NCBI GenBank assembly: GCA_003284265.1
Contig: QBVV01000021.1
Location: 1 to 34,819 of the forward strand
Reading direction: 5' to 3'
DNA: 34,819 nt
Source: SAR116 cluster bacterium AG-313-A07
Lineage (GTDB): Bacteria; Pseudomonadota; Alphaproteobacteria; Thalassobaculales; Thalassobaculaceae
The stretch's first letter is position 1; every line of letters starts with the position of its first letter. Positions 24,836-32,677 of this stretch are shown here, in pieces. Below the pieces are notes generated by a model. That model saw only the letters and a program-made list of their open reading frames with translations. It searched no databases and was not told the DNA's origin. Position numbers and translations under genes: made by a program.

Positions 24836-26632
24836 ATGGCGAATACAAAATATTCCGATCCCAACTATAATCCAGCCAAGAGGCCAGGCTTAAATGATAG
24901 TGATAATATTCCACCAGATTGTGCTGGCCAAAATTTTTTCCTAATTGACCACCAATTTCAAAGTCTTTTGCCCTTGTACACCACAAAGGATGAATATGAA
25001 CATTTTGAACCACACCTTGAGCGTCTAGGAAAGGTTGCTGGTGGACGCCTAAATGACTTGGCTATGCAGGCTGATAAAAACATCCCCGTATTGCATCCAC
25101 GGGATCGATTTGGCCGTGATATTGACTGGATTGAATATCATCCTGCCTACAAGGAAATGGAGCAGATAGCCTGGGATGATTTTAAAATGGCTGCTATGTC
25201 TCATCGGCCCGGAGCCCTCGGCTGGAACCAAGTTGTTTCTCCTCCCATTAAATATGCATTTCAATATCTATTTTCCCAAGCCGAATTTGGAATCTTATGC
25301 CCATTGTCCGTATCCGAAACATCAGCCTACCATTTCGAATGGGCCAAGGACCCAAAACTTAAAAAACTATTCTGGGAAGGATTAACCAGTCTTGACTTTA
25401 GTCAGAGATTAACAGGGACGCAGTTTATGACGGAAAAGGCTGCAGGATCTGATGTCGGCAACGGAACATTGACTGCAGTACCCGATGGCGACAACTGGAA
25501 ACTCTACGGTGAGAAATGGTTTTGTTCACATGCGGATGCAGATGTCGCCCTGCTACTAGCGAGGCCCGATGGAGCACCTGCCGGTACAAAGGGATTGGGG
25601 TTATTCGCTATGCCTAGACATCTGGAAGACGGGTCACGAAACAGCTACCGTATCGTTCGACTGAAAGATAAACTGGGCACTAAAAGCATGGCGTCTGGAG
25701 AAATAATTTTCGAAGGTGCAAAAGCATATGCGGTTGGGGATGTCTCCAAAGGAATAAAACAAATGTTAGGCCAAGTGAATTTATCACGACTTTCGCATGG
25801 CGTTCGGGCCGCAGGAATGATGCGTCGCTGCCTAAATGAGGCGCTAAGCGCTGCCCGTTTTCGACAACAATTCGGGGAACCTGTAATAAACAAACCGTTA
25901 ATGCGTAGCCAATTACTCGATATCATTATTCCAGCCGAACAAGCTTTGAGTGCTATGATGTACACCTCGCACTGCATGCAAGAATCGGAGAACGGTGACA
26001 CAAGAAGTGAGAAGCTTCTTCGCTTAACAACCCCATTACTTAAGATGATGGCATGCAGAGATAACGTTCCCGTCGCAACTGCATCTATGGAGACACGCGG
26101 CGGGCTCGGCTATATAGAAGAATGGGTTAATCCTCGATTGGTTAGAGACGCACAAATCGGGCTTCTCTGGGAAGGCACGACTAATATTAATGCCCTAGAC
26201 GTTATCACACGGGCGATAAAAAAAGAAAATTGTGGCGAAGTATTAAGAGAAGATATGAATCTACTAATAGATAACGCGTCCAGTTGCCCTGGCCAGTTAA
26301 AAACGGTCCTCAAAAACAAAGTCAGTCGCGCAATTGAATTTGCCAGTCATGTAGCCGACAATCCTGATAATGAGTCCGAATGTAGACGAGCCGCTGGTGG
26401 TCTTTATCATGCCAAAACTGCCACACTTTTGGCCTCTGAAGGTAGCAAACTTGGTGCTGAGGGCGGTGATGCACGACGCCTTATTCTAGCCCGCCTAGTT
26501 GTCGACACTAGACTCTCTACGCGAGACCCATTAGCGGTCGATGAGAGTCCATTTCAAACTGAAGCGTCAAAGCTCCTGATAGATGAAGCGGCCGTTAGTC
26601 TCGATAGAGCACTAGAAATAATATCACTATAG
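24836..26632 (+). CDS. Acyl-CoA dehydrogenase, AidB-like
   Basis: FAD-dependent acyl-CoA dehydrogenase of 598 residues, longer than the classical 380-residue enzymes and close to the AidB/FadE-like group. FAD and substrate binding is marked by TGTQFMTEKAAGSDVGNG (193-210), the AidB-type TEKxxGSDV block. ETRGGLGYIEEW (419-430) is typical, and the catalytic base Glu446 lies in LLWEGTTNI. The first 120 residues form an AidB-like N-terminal extension, beginning with a Pro/Asn-rich segment. A further helical domain follows residue 460. It would form an alpha,beta-unsaturated CoA ester and pass electrons to ETF. AAGAGG about ten bases upstream supports the ATG. It is divergent from a crotonase gene and converges on the channel gene, nine bases away. 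The substrate chain is unknown. Confidence 0.92.
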   Translation: MANTKYSDPNYNPAKRPGLNDSDNIPPDCAGQNFFLIDHQFQSLLPLYTTKDEYEHFEPHLERLGKVAGGRLNDLAMQADKNIPVLHPRDRFGRDIDWIEYHPAYKEMEQIAWDDFKMAAMSHRPGALGWNQVVSPPIKYAFQYLFSQAEFGILCPLSVSETSAYHFEWAKDPKLKKLFWEGLTSLDFSQRLTGTQFMTEKAAGSDVGNGTLTAVPDGDNWKLYGEKWFCSHADADVALLLARPDGAPAGTKGLGLFAMPRHLEDGSRNSYRIVRLKDKLGTKSMASGEIIFEGAKAYAVGDVSKGIKQMLGQVNLSRLSHGVRAAGMMRRCLNEALSAARFRQQFGEPVINKPLMRSQLLDIIIPAEQALSAMMYTSHCMQESENGDTRSEKLLRLTTPLLKMMACRDNVPVATASMETRGGLGYIEEWVNPRLVRDAQIGLLWEGTTNINALDVITRAIKKENCGEVLREDMNLLIDNASSCPGQLKTVLKNKVSRAIEFASHVADNPDNESECRRAAGGLYHAKTATLLASEGSKLGAEGGDARRLILARLVVDTRLSTRDPLAVDESPFQTEASKLLIDEAAVSLDRALEIISL

Positions 26633-26641
26633 AACGATTTA

Positions 26642-27454
26642 TTACCGCGGCGGATTAATTATCAAGCGCTTTAGTTCCTTTATTTCTCTCCGTATTGTTC
26701 GTAATTCCTCCTTGTGTTCCTCACTTGTATATCTTTTATTGTCTTCCGTTTCACTTGTCTCACCCGTTTGTTTACCCTCATTTAACGTCTGCATAGAATC
26801 TATTATGATAGCGATAAACAAATTTAATACGGTAAAACTCGATAAAATTATAAAAGCGACAAATAAAATCCAAGCCCACGGATAAATTTCCATGACGGGT
26901 CGTACAATACCCATGGACCAGCTTTCTAATGTCATAATTTGGAAAAGTGTAAACATTGAGTCACCCAATGTACCAAACCAGTCCGGGAAATTTTGTCCAA
27001 ATATTTTTGTCGTAATCACCGAAAACACATAAAACACCAGTAAAAGCAATACTATTATGGCTCCCACACCAGGAACGGCATGCAAAAGAGCCACAACAAT
27101 TCTGCGCAACCGCGGCACAGTTGAAACCAATCGAAATACTCTCAGCACTCTTAAAGCCCTGAGAACCGCCAATGCCTCATTAGATGGGACTAATGTTATA
27201 GTTACCACTATAAAATCAAAAATCCCCCAGGGGTCTCGAAAAAATTCACGTCCCTTTGCAAAAATTCGAAGCCCTAGCTCTATACAGAAAACTATAATGA
27301 CTCCTTGATCAAACAGCACCAATTCCCGGCCAATGAGCTCCATCACTTTTGGCGATGTTTCTAAACCGAGTATCAGGGCGTTCACTATGATCAGACCCAT
27401 TATAAAATTTTTGAAGAAGGGGTGATCAACGAGTAGATTTACTTTGTATCGCAA
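26642..27454 (-). CDS. Voltage-gated sodium channel, BacNav type
   Basis: Single-domain six-helix channel of 270 residues that would assemble as a tetramer in the inner membrane. Rough layout: S1 14-33, S2 45-66, S3 76-90, S4 94-113, S5 122-150, pore 162-181, S6 190-222. S4 has gating Arg at 99, 102, 105 and 108, every third residue. The filter TLESWSM (175-181) with Glu177 is the sodium-selective BacNav filter and matches NavAb in sequence and numbering. The cytoplasmic tail (about 225-270) is charged with heptad-like Leu/Ile spacing, as expected for the tetramerising coiled coil. The start is a TTG, as no ATG or GTG precedes it in frame after the upstream stop; the match to NavAb numbering supports it. 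It follows the HMG-CoA-lyase-like gene by 54 bases. Confidence 0.94.
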   Translation of the reverse strand: MRYKVNLLVDHPFFKNFIMGLIIVNALILGLETSPKVMELIGRELVLFDQGVIIVFCIELGLRIFAKGREFFRDPWGIFDFIVVTITLVPSNEALAVLRALRVLRVFRLVSTVPRLRRIVVALLHAVPGVGAIIVLLLLVFYVFSVITTKIFGQNFPDWFGTLGDSMFTLFQIMTLESWSMGIVRPVMEIYPWAWILFVAFIILSSFTVLNLFIAIIIDSMQTLNEGKQTGETSETEDNKRYTSEEHKEELRTIRREIKELKRLIINPPR

Positions 27455-27508
27455 TGTTAGTTGTTCCGTCGTATCAGTTGTCTTTAATCTGTCAAAAAAG
27501 AAAGAAAA

Positions 27509-28426
27509 TTAAACCCCAATATCTTTATTGCGTGCTGCGAAGCTACGGCTCGGGATATCTAGGATTGTTTCTATCTTTTTTGCTGTTGTTAATATTAGGT
27601 CAGTATCGAGTCCTGTGTCTAATTCAGACCTATTTAACATATTTACAATATCTTCAGTGGGTAGATTTCCGATATCTCCCATTCCACCCGGCATCGCAAT
27701 ACCGCCTCCGATACCACAAATTGAGCCCTCTACTGATTTCGCTCCTGCGTTTAGTGCCGCAAACATATTTGCGGCAGCCATACCTGTCCTCTCATGCATA
27801 TGAAATCCTAATTCTAAGTCAGGCCAACGGTCGCGTACAGCGGTAAAAATTCTGCTAATATGTATTGGGTTTTCCATTCCCGTACTCGCAGCCAGATACA
27901 GGCGTCGGATACCCTTTTTATGAAGTTTGTTTACAACGTTGAAAATCGCTTCATCAGCTATTTTTCCCTGATAGGGACAGAAAAAAGTTACCCCCATCGC
28001 CATTATGAATTTTATTCCTGCTTTTTCCGCCAATTCAAAACAATCTCCCGCCGCATTTATTGCGTCATCCAGTGTCATATTCTGATTTTTTTTGAGGTAT
28101 GTTTCACTGACCGTCAGCAGACCAAGGATCTCGTCGACGAGGCCTGACTCGATCGCTCGGATCGCACCTTTCTTATTTGGAACCAACGCACGGTAGACCG
28201 TTCCCGGGCGTCGTTTTATTTGCTCTAAAACAGCCTCGGCATCAATTAACATGGGAACAACTTTTGGATGTGCAAAACTAGTTACTTCTATTATCGGCAA
28301 GCCAGCATCTGAGAGTAAATCGACGATCCTCACTTTATCTTCTGTTGATATCCATCGAGGAAAAGATTGAAGTCCATCCCGCGGTCCAACTTCTGCTACA
28401 ACAACCTTTTGATTTTTTTTAATCAT
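27509..28426 (-). CDS. HMG-CoA-lyase-like protein lacking the catalytic Cys
   Basis: TIM-barrel lyase of the DRE-TIM family, 305 residues, annotated by similarity as hydroxymethylglutaryl-CoA lyase. Metal and substrate residues are kept: EVGPRDGLQ with Arg16 and Asp17, Glu47 in IIEVTSF, and His209 and His211 in GFHMHERTG. The C-terminal signature that carries the essential Cys of HMG-CoA lyase (GLGGCPYA) reads CGIGGGIAMP here, so Gly242 stands at the Cys position; a different Cys, Cys237, lies five residues earlier. It may therefore cleave another 3-hydroxy-3-methyl or citramalyl-type CoA ester, or use another residue. It follows a CaiB CoA-transferase gene by 20 bases, which would supply the CoA ester. 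AAAGAG upstream supports the start. Confidence 0.9.
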   Translation of the reverse strand: MIKKNQKVVVAEVGPRDGLQSFPRWISTEDKVRIVDLLSDAGLPIIEVTSFAHPKVVPMLIDAEAVLEQIKRRPGTVYRALVPNKKGAIRAIESGLVDEILGLLTVSETYLKKNQNMTLDDAINAAGDCFELAEKAGIKFIMAMGVTFFCPYQGKIADEAIFNVVNKLHKKGIRRLYLAASTGMENPIHISRIFTAVRDRWPDLELGFHMHERTGMAAANMFAALNAGAKSVEGSICGIGGGIAMPGGMGDIGNLPTEDIVNMLNRSELDTGLDTDLILTTAKKIETILDIPSRSFAARNKDIGV

Positions 28427-28446
28427 AGTTCTCTTTCTGGGTTTTT

Positions 28447-29667
28447 TTAGCCTATTTCATAACCTTCATTCTCTAACATGTCTGGATCGAAACCGAGCAT
28501 ATCTATCAATACTTCCCTATTATGTTCTCCAAGTTTGGGGCCTGCATGTTTAATTTCACCAGGGGTACGCGAGAAATTTCCAACAACATTTTGCATCTTT
28601 AAGGGGCCTTTCAACTCTTTATCTTCAACAGCCACGATATTACCCCGAGCATTAAAGTGCGGATCTTCAAATATCTCAGCTATATTGTTACAAGCTGCAA
28701 CAGCTGCTCCGAATTCATCGAACAGTTCAATTAAATTGTCTCTATCAAAGCCCAGGATTGCTTTTTGTAAGGCGTCGTCTAACGCCTCTGCATTTTGAAT
28801 TCTCAACCTATTATCCAAAAATCTTGGATCATTAATGAGATCAGGTACATGCAATGCCTCACACATACGTTCAAAAGTCGATTGGGCACTTCCAGAAATT
28901 GAAACCCATTTATCATCCTTAGTTCGGTATGTATTGCGGGGTGCGGTGAATGGAAGACGACTTCCATTCCGTTCCTGTATTATCCCTAATTGATCATAAT
29001 CAACAACCTGAGGACCAAGTAATGTAAATAACGGCTCATAAATTCCAAATTCTACAATTTGCCCTCTTCCGCTATTTTGATCTCTCTCTCGTAACGCCGC
29101 CAGTGCTAAATAAGCTCCCATCAAACCAGATGTTTCATCCGCAAGGCCAAAACCGGGAAGTAAGGGTGGTCGATCCGGGTATCCGGTGATCGATGCGAAA
29201 CCCGCATATCCCTCCGCCAACGTCCCAAACCCTGGCCGATGGCTATTCGGTCCGGTTTGGCCAAATCCCGTTATTCTTACCATTATAAGACCCGGGTTTA
29301 TTTTACTGAGGGCTTCATAATCGAGCCCCCACTTTTCAAGCGTTCCCTTTCGATAATTCTCTATAATTATATCCGCATCTTTGACCAAAGCCTTAACAAT
29401 TTGAACTCCTATTGGGGTGCGCAAATCTGCGGTAACTGAGCGTTTATTGCGATTGACTAACTTGTACATCAAACCGACGCCGTCTTTATTATTACCCCAA
29501 TATCGAATTTCGTCTCCGGTACCAGGTCTTTCTACTTTGATAACATCGGCCCCAAAATCACCAAGAAACATAGAGGATATAGGCCCTGCCAGGAAATTTG
29601 AGATATCGATAACCCGGACCCCACTCAAGGCGCCACTCATAGGGGCCTTAATATTGTCTTTATCCAC
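28447..29667 (-). CDS. CaiB/BaiF family CoA-transferase (type III)
   Basis: Class III CoA-transferase of 406 residues, which moves CoA between acids through an aspartyl-CoA thioester. The catalytic Asp177 is in GLADETSGL, and the N-terminal VIDISNFLAGP (19-29) and GADVIKVERPGTGDE (39-53) blocks are standard. PGFGTLAEGYAGFASITG (145-162) precedes the active site as in FRC and CaiB. The start is a GTG with AAGGAAG at five bases. It is the first gene of a run with the HMG-CoA-lyase-like gene and a sodium channel, and its promoter region is shared with the divergent beta-hydroxyacid dehydrogenase gene. A plausible unit is CoA transfer to a branched hydroxy-acid followed by C-C cleavage. The acids are not identifiable from sequence. 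Confidence 0.93.
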   Translation of the reverse strand: MDKDNIKAPMSGALSGVRVIDISNFLAGPISSMFLGDFGADVIKVERPGTGDEIRYWGNNKDGVGLMYKLVNRNKRSVTADLRTPIGVQIVKALVKDADIIIENYRKGTLEKWGLDYEALSKINPGLIMVRITGFGQTGPNSHRPGFGTLAEGYAGFASITGYPDRPPLLPGFGLADETSGLMGAYLALAALRERDQNSGRGQIVEFGIYEPLFTLLGPQVVDYDQLGIIQERNGSRLPFTAPRNTYRTKDDKWVSISGSAQSTFERMCEALHVPDLINDPRFLDNRLRIQNAEALDDALQKAILGFDRDNLIELFDEFGAAVAACNNIAEIFEDPHFNARGNIVAVEDKELKGPLKMQNVVGNFSRTPGEIKHAGPKLGEHNREVLIDMLGFDPDMLENEGYEIG

Positions 29668-29672
29668 TATCG

Positions 29673-29679
29673 CTTCCTT
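29673..29679 (-). promoter_or_regulatory. Ribosome-binding site fixing the GTG start of the CoA-transferase
   Basis: AAGGAAG on the minus strand lies five bases before the GTG at 29667. The next in-frame ATG, nine codons on, has no comparable site, so the GTG is the start. Confidence 0.7.
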
Positions 29680-29695
29680 TTATAAAATTGATGAT

Positions 29696-29747
29696 TAACA
29701 CTAGATAGCAAGTGTTAGCAGGTTCTGTAAACTTTACTTCCTGCTAA
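29696..29747. promoter_or_regulatory. Overlapping inverted repeats in a divergent promoter region
   Basis: TAACACT (29696-29702) pairs with AGTGTTA (29711-29717) over eight bases. TTAGCAGG (29715-29722) pairs with CCTGCTAA (29740-29747) over 17 bases. The two share bases 29715-29717, so the hairpins would exclude each other if transcribed leftward; as DNA they could be operator half-sites. They lie just upstream of the CoA-transferase GTG and about 125 bases before the divergent dehydrogenase start. I do not recognise a known regulator consensus. Confidence 0.45.
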
Positions 29748-29806
29748 GTTGTTAAATTTAATAATAGCCGTTATATGCTTGATTTAATCAGAAACCATAC
29801 TTCCTG
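29735..29806. repeat. Nine-base direct repeat TACTTCCTG, 63 bases apart
   Basis: TACTTCCTG occurs at 29735-29743 and at 29798-29806. The offset of 63 bases is close to six helical turns, so both copies would face the same side of the DNA. Each copy is the right side of an inverted repeat: the first belongs to TTAGCAGG/CCTGCTAA, the second to ATCAG (29787-29791)/CTGAT (29804-29808). A two-site operator is possible. Confidence 0.35.
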
Positions 29807-29860
29807 ATACAAAATAAAAGGTAATCATAGTTTTATATCAATGTGTTTAACAACTTCATC

Positions 29861-29864
29861 GGAG
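29861..29864 (+). promoter_or_regulatory. Ribosome-binding site fixing the dehydrogenase start
   Basis: GGAG lies six bases before the ATG at 29871. The in-frame ATG at 29841 has no such site, and the ten residues it would add do not resemble the family. Confidence 0.65.
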
Positions 29865-29870
29865 ATTAGG

Positions 29871-30767
29871 ATGACTAAAGTCCCGAAAAATAGCGCCGCA
29901 ATTAAAGTAGGATTCATTGGTGTAGGATTAATGGGTAGCGGTATGGTCAATCGTTTACAGATAGCCGGTCATGAAACACATTTACTCATACATAAAAATC
30001 GATCTCCAATCGAAAAAGCCTGCAGAAATGGCGCGATCCCCTATGATAATATTTGTGATTTAACTGATAATGTAGAAATTCTTTTTTTATGTCTTCCTTC
30101 AAGTGAGGAAGTAATTGAAATAGCCAGGAAACTTTCAACGGCTCCATCCAAACTCAGTTTTGTTATCGACTGTACCACCAATTCTCCAGACGCAGTTGCC
30201 AGTATCAATAAAATCTTTTCAAATGGAAACATAGAATATCTTGAGGCCCCTCTTACCGGAGGCGTCACTCAGGCTCGGGAAGGACAACTTGGTGCGATAT
30301 TAGGTGGGACAAAAGATACTGTAAAAAAAGCACTTCCATTGCTCCGCAGTTGCTGTTCTCAAATATCTCATGTAGGCCCAATTGGTATGGGTGCCAAAAC
30401 CAAATTAGTCAGTAATTTTTTGGCGTTGGGAACAGCAACCTTAGTTGTTGAAGCTTTTCATATTGCGAAAAAAATCGGAATAGATTGGCAAGCTTTTTAT
30501 GATTTAGCATGCCGAGGATCTGGTCATTCGATGAGCCTCGATCGGATAGCACCCAGGGCAATTGAAGGAAATTATGAAGGTTATGTGTTCAGCATTTCGA
30601 ACACCGCTAAGGATTTTCGATATATACATAAATTATTTTTGGAGGAAGATCTGGAACTAGCCAATTTGTCTAAGTGGATACTGAAACAATACGAAAGTGC
30701 AGAGGAAAAAGGACTTGGTAATTCTCTATTGAGCCAACGATTAGATCCCCAAATTCTGGAGAGATAA
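29871..30767 (+). CDS. 3-Hydroxyisobutyrate dehydrogenase-family oxidoreductase
   Basis: NAD(P)-dependent beta-hydroxyacid dehydrogenase of 298 residues, the standard family length. The Rossmann motif is GFIGVGLMGSGM with GVGLMG at 17-22. APLTGGVTQAREGQL (126-140) is the substrate-binding signature, and catalytic Lys178 with Asn182 lies in GAKTKLVSNFLA. An all-helical C-terminal domain follows. Members oxidise 3-hydroxyisobutyrate, tartronate semialdehyde, 2-(hydroxymethyl)glutarate and similar acids; the sequence alone does not choose. It is divergent from the CaiB/HMG-CoA-lyase-like run, so it may provide or use a small hydroxy-acid from that route. It converges on a KstD-like flavoprotein gene, seven bases away. 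Confidence 0.92.
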   Translation: MTKVPKNSAAIKVGFIGVGLMGSGMVNRLQIAGHETHLLIHKNRSPIEKACRNGAIPYDNICDLTDNVEILFLCLPSSEEVIEIARKLSTAPSKLSFVIDCTTNSPDAVASINKIFSNGNIEYLEAPLTGGVTQAREGQLGAILGGTKDTVKKALPLLRSCCSQISHVGPIGMGAKTKLVSNFLALGTATLVVEAFHIAKKIGIDWQAFYDLACRGSGHSMSLDRIAPRAIEGNYEGYVFSISNTAKDFRYIHKLFLEEDLELANLSKWILKQYESAEEKGLGNSLLSQRLDPQILER

Positions 30768-30774
30768 ACCAATT

Positions 30775-32406
30775 TCACTCTTCCTTGATTTTATTAGTCG
30801 CGGCACTCATTCCAGCTATATACCCCCAGGTCAAGCAGGGTCCAAGTGTCGTTCCCGCCCCCACTCCTTTGGATCCAAAGCAATTCGCCATTACATTTCC
30901 GGCAGCGTACAAACCTCCGATTATACTGCCATCCAATCTCAAAACCTGGGCTCTTTCGTCAGTGCGTGGCCCTCCTTTTGTTCCAAGGAAACTCGCCTTA
31001 AAGGGCATAGCAAAATAAGGAGCTTGATCTATGGTGCCCAAGGTTGGATTTGGTTTATTGTTAGGGTCGCTGCCTCTATTTCTATCCCAAATCGACTTTC
31101 CGCGACCAAAATCTTCGTCTTCCCCACGTTTCGCAAACTCGCTAAATTTTCGGGCTGTGTCGGCTAGATTTTCTGAATCCACACCTATTAATTCGCCTAA
31201 CTCTTGTAGCGAATTCGCTTGGTAAAAATTATTTTCTACTTTTTTACTGGGGAGAGCATGTGGATATTTTTTTGCAAACTGACTGTCATAAATACGCCAG
31301 GCGGGTAAATTTATGGGCATTCCAGTTTCTTTGTTTCGCTCGTTAAAAGCTAACCCAATATTCATCTGTTTTTCATTAACGAAACGCTGGCCATGCCGAT
31401 TAACAATCATAGAATGGGGCAGAAAATAATCGGCTGCTGGCTGCCCTTGTAATTTCCCTTCGTACCTTACGGGTGTAGTTCCCATTATAAGTGCCTGGTC
31501 CATTCTATCTAAATGCGCCCCAGCTTCTAAAGCCATTTTTTGACCATCTCCTGTATTCGTCGATGGACTTGCTGTCCATTCAACAGGACCAGGAAAATAT
31601 CGTGCCATCATCTCCGGATCCCATTCGAATCCCCCGCTCGCTAGAACAACACCCCTCGTAACAATCACTTGTTCAGAATTTCCATCCTTTTCTATTTCAA
31701 TTCCGGTAACACTCGCATCAGTTAAAATTAACTTTCTGGCGGGTGATTTAATTCGAACCTCAACACCAGCATCTAAACATCCTTTTAGAAGCCCAATAGT
31801 AAGGGAGTTACCGCGCGTACGAATTTTACGAAGGCTTCTCCAAAATAATCGCGGGGCATACTTTAATGCCCATTTTTTTGGGTTTGAAAAAAAGTGATTG
31901 TCAACGATTTCCTCATAGGTCAGCCAGATAGATGAAGTTGGTTTTCTAACTAACGCCGCCCATCTGCCAAGGATATTCAGAGGCAAGGGTCTTGCAGACA
32001 CATTTCGCCCTTTTGCCATTCCCCCAATGCTTTCGGCATAGGGATCAGGGTCGTTATTTGGAATAAATCTCAACGGACTAAATTCCTCTAAGAAATGCAG
32101 GACCTTCGGCACAGTGTCCACAAAAGCGGACCAAAGCGCTTCATCAGTGTTATGCCAGCCCTCAGGTGACACACTCCTAATATACTGCAAAACGCTCTCA
32201 CGGCTGTCAGTAACACCTTGTTCCGCGATATAATGATGGCGAGGAGCCCATATGCATCCTCCTGACATGGCTGTTGTACCACCTAAAACTTCTGCCTTTT
32301 CGATAACTAATACTCGGGCACCGGCAGACCGTGCGGACAAGGCAGCACTTAGGCCAGCCGCACCGGAGCCAACAATAACTACGTCGTATTCCGATTTATT
32401 CATCAT
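30775..32406 (-). CDS. FAD-dependent dehydrogenase, 3-ketosteroid delta-1-dehydrogenase-like
   Basis: Flavoprotein of 543 residues in the succinate dehydrogenase/fumarate reductase flavoprotein superfamily. The FAD Rossmann motif is GSGAAG (13-18), followed by GGTTAMSGGCIWAP (42-55). The C-terminal block shows PYFAMPF (463-469), GTKGGPRTDERAQVLR (475-490) and LYAAGNVMANCFG through GAGTTLGP (499-523), the layout of ketosteroid delta-1-dehydrogenases. Tyr464 sits where KstD has its catalytic Tyr, by remembered alignment. KstD introduces a double bond next to a ketone; many marine paralogues act on non-steroid cyclic enones, so a steroid substrate is not claimed. The start is ATG 32406 or the adjacent 32403, without a clear ribosome-binding site. 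It would fit with the Baeyer-Villiger enzyme in the breakdown of an alicyclic ketone. Confidence 0.87.
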   Translation of the reverse strand: MMNKSEYDVVIVGSGAAGLSAALSARSAGARVLVIEKAEVLGGTTAMSGGCIWAPRHHYIAEQGVTDSRESVLQYIRSVSPEGWHNTDEALWSAFVDTVPKVLHFLEEFSPLRFIPNNDPDPYAESIGGMAKGRNVSARPLPLNILGRWAALVRKPTSSIWLTYEEIVDNHFFSNPKKWALKYAPRLFWRSLRKIRTRGNSLTIGLLKGCLDAGVEVRIKSPARKLILTDASVTGIEIEKDGNSEQVIVTRGVVLASGGFEWDPEMMARYFPGPVEWTASPSTNTGDGQKMALEAGAHLDRMDQALIMGTTPVRYEGKLQGQPAADYFLPHSMIVNRHGQRFVNEKQMNIGLAFNERNKETGMPINLPAWRIYDSQFAKKYPHALPSKKVENNFYQANSLQELGELIGVDSENLADTARKFSEFAKRGEDEDFGRGKSIWDRNRGSDPNNKPNPTLGTIDQAPYFAMPFKASFLGTKGGPRTDERAQVLRLDGSIIGGLYAAGNVMANCFGSKGVGAGTTLGPCLTWGYIAGMSAATNKIKEE

Positions 32407-32553
32407 TCATAAAAAACGTTTTATTGCGACTAATCATTTTATTTCTCTGTTTCCTCGGAATCGTATAGAAGTATTGACTGATAGCATATAGTCATATTAG
32501 TGAGTTTTATCGTTCATCACTAGCTGTTAATAGGCCATACCTGAGGAACTAAA

Positions 32554-32652
32554 ATGCGAGATATGAAGTGGTTTACAAAATTAATAATTGTCATTGCCCT
32601 TCTTATATTTATTTATCTCATAGGTTTGCGAGCGGTGGCTTTTTTGGGCTAA
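32554..32652 (+). CDS. Small single-pass membrane protein, 32 residues
   Basis: A short frame coding for 32 residues: a basic start (MRDMKWFTK), one hydrophobic helix (about residues 10-25, LIIVIALLIFIYLIGL) and a short tail with one Arg (RAVAFLG). GAGGAA lies five bases before the ATG, a better ribosome-binding site than many larger genes here have. It sits in the 271-base gap between two minus-strand genes and is transcribed opposite to both. The basic end before the helix suggests an N-in, C-out orientation. I do not recognise a family; it could be a small regulator or partner of a membrane complex, or a toxin-like peptide. Confidence 0.5.
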   Translation: MRDMKWFTKLIIVIALLIFIYLIGLRAVAFLG

Positions 32653-32677
32653 TGAAGTTTTTTTCTTGCTACTGCTA

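Noticed and set aside
27454..27846. Plus-strand 130-codon open frame
   Set aside because: It lies opposite the HMG-CoA-lyase-like gene, is a low-complexity mix of Leu, Tyr, Gln and Ser, has no ribosome-binding site and resembles no protein.
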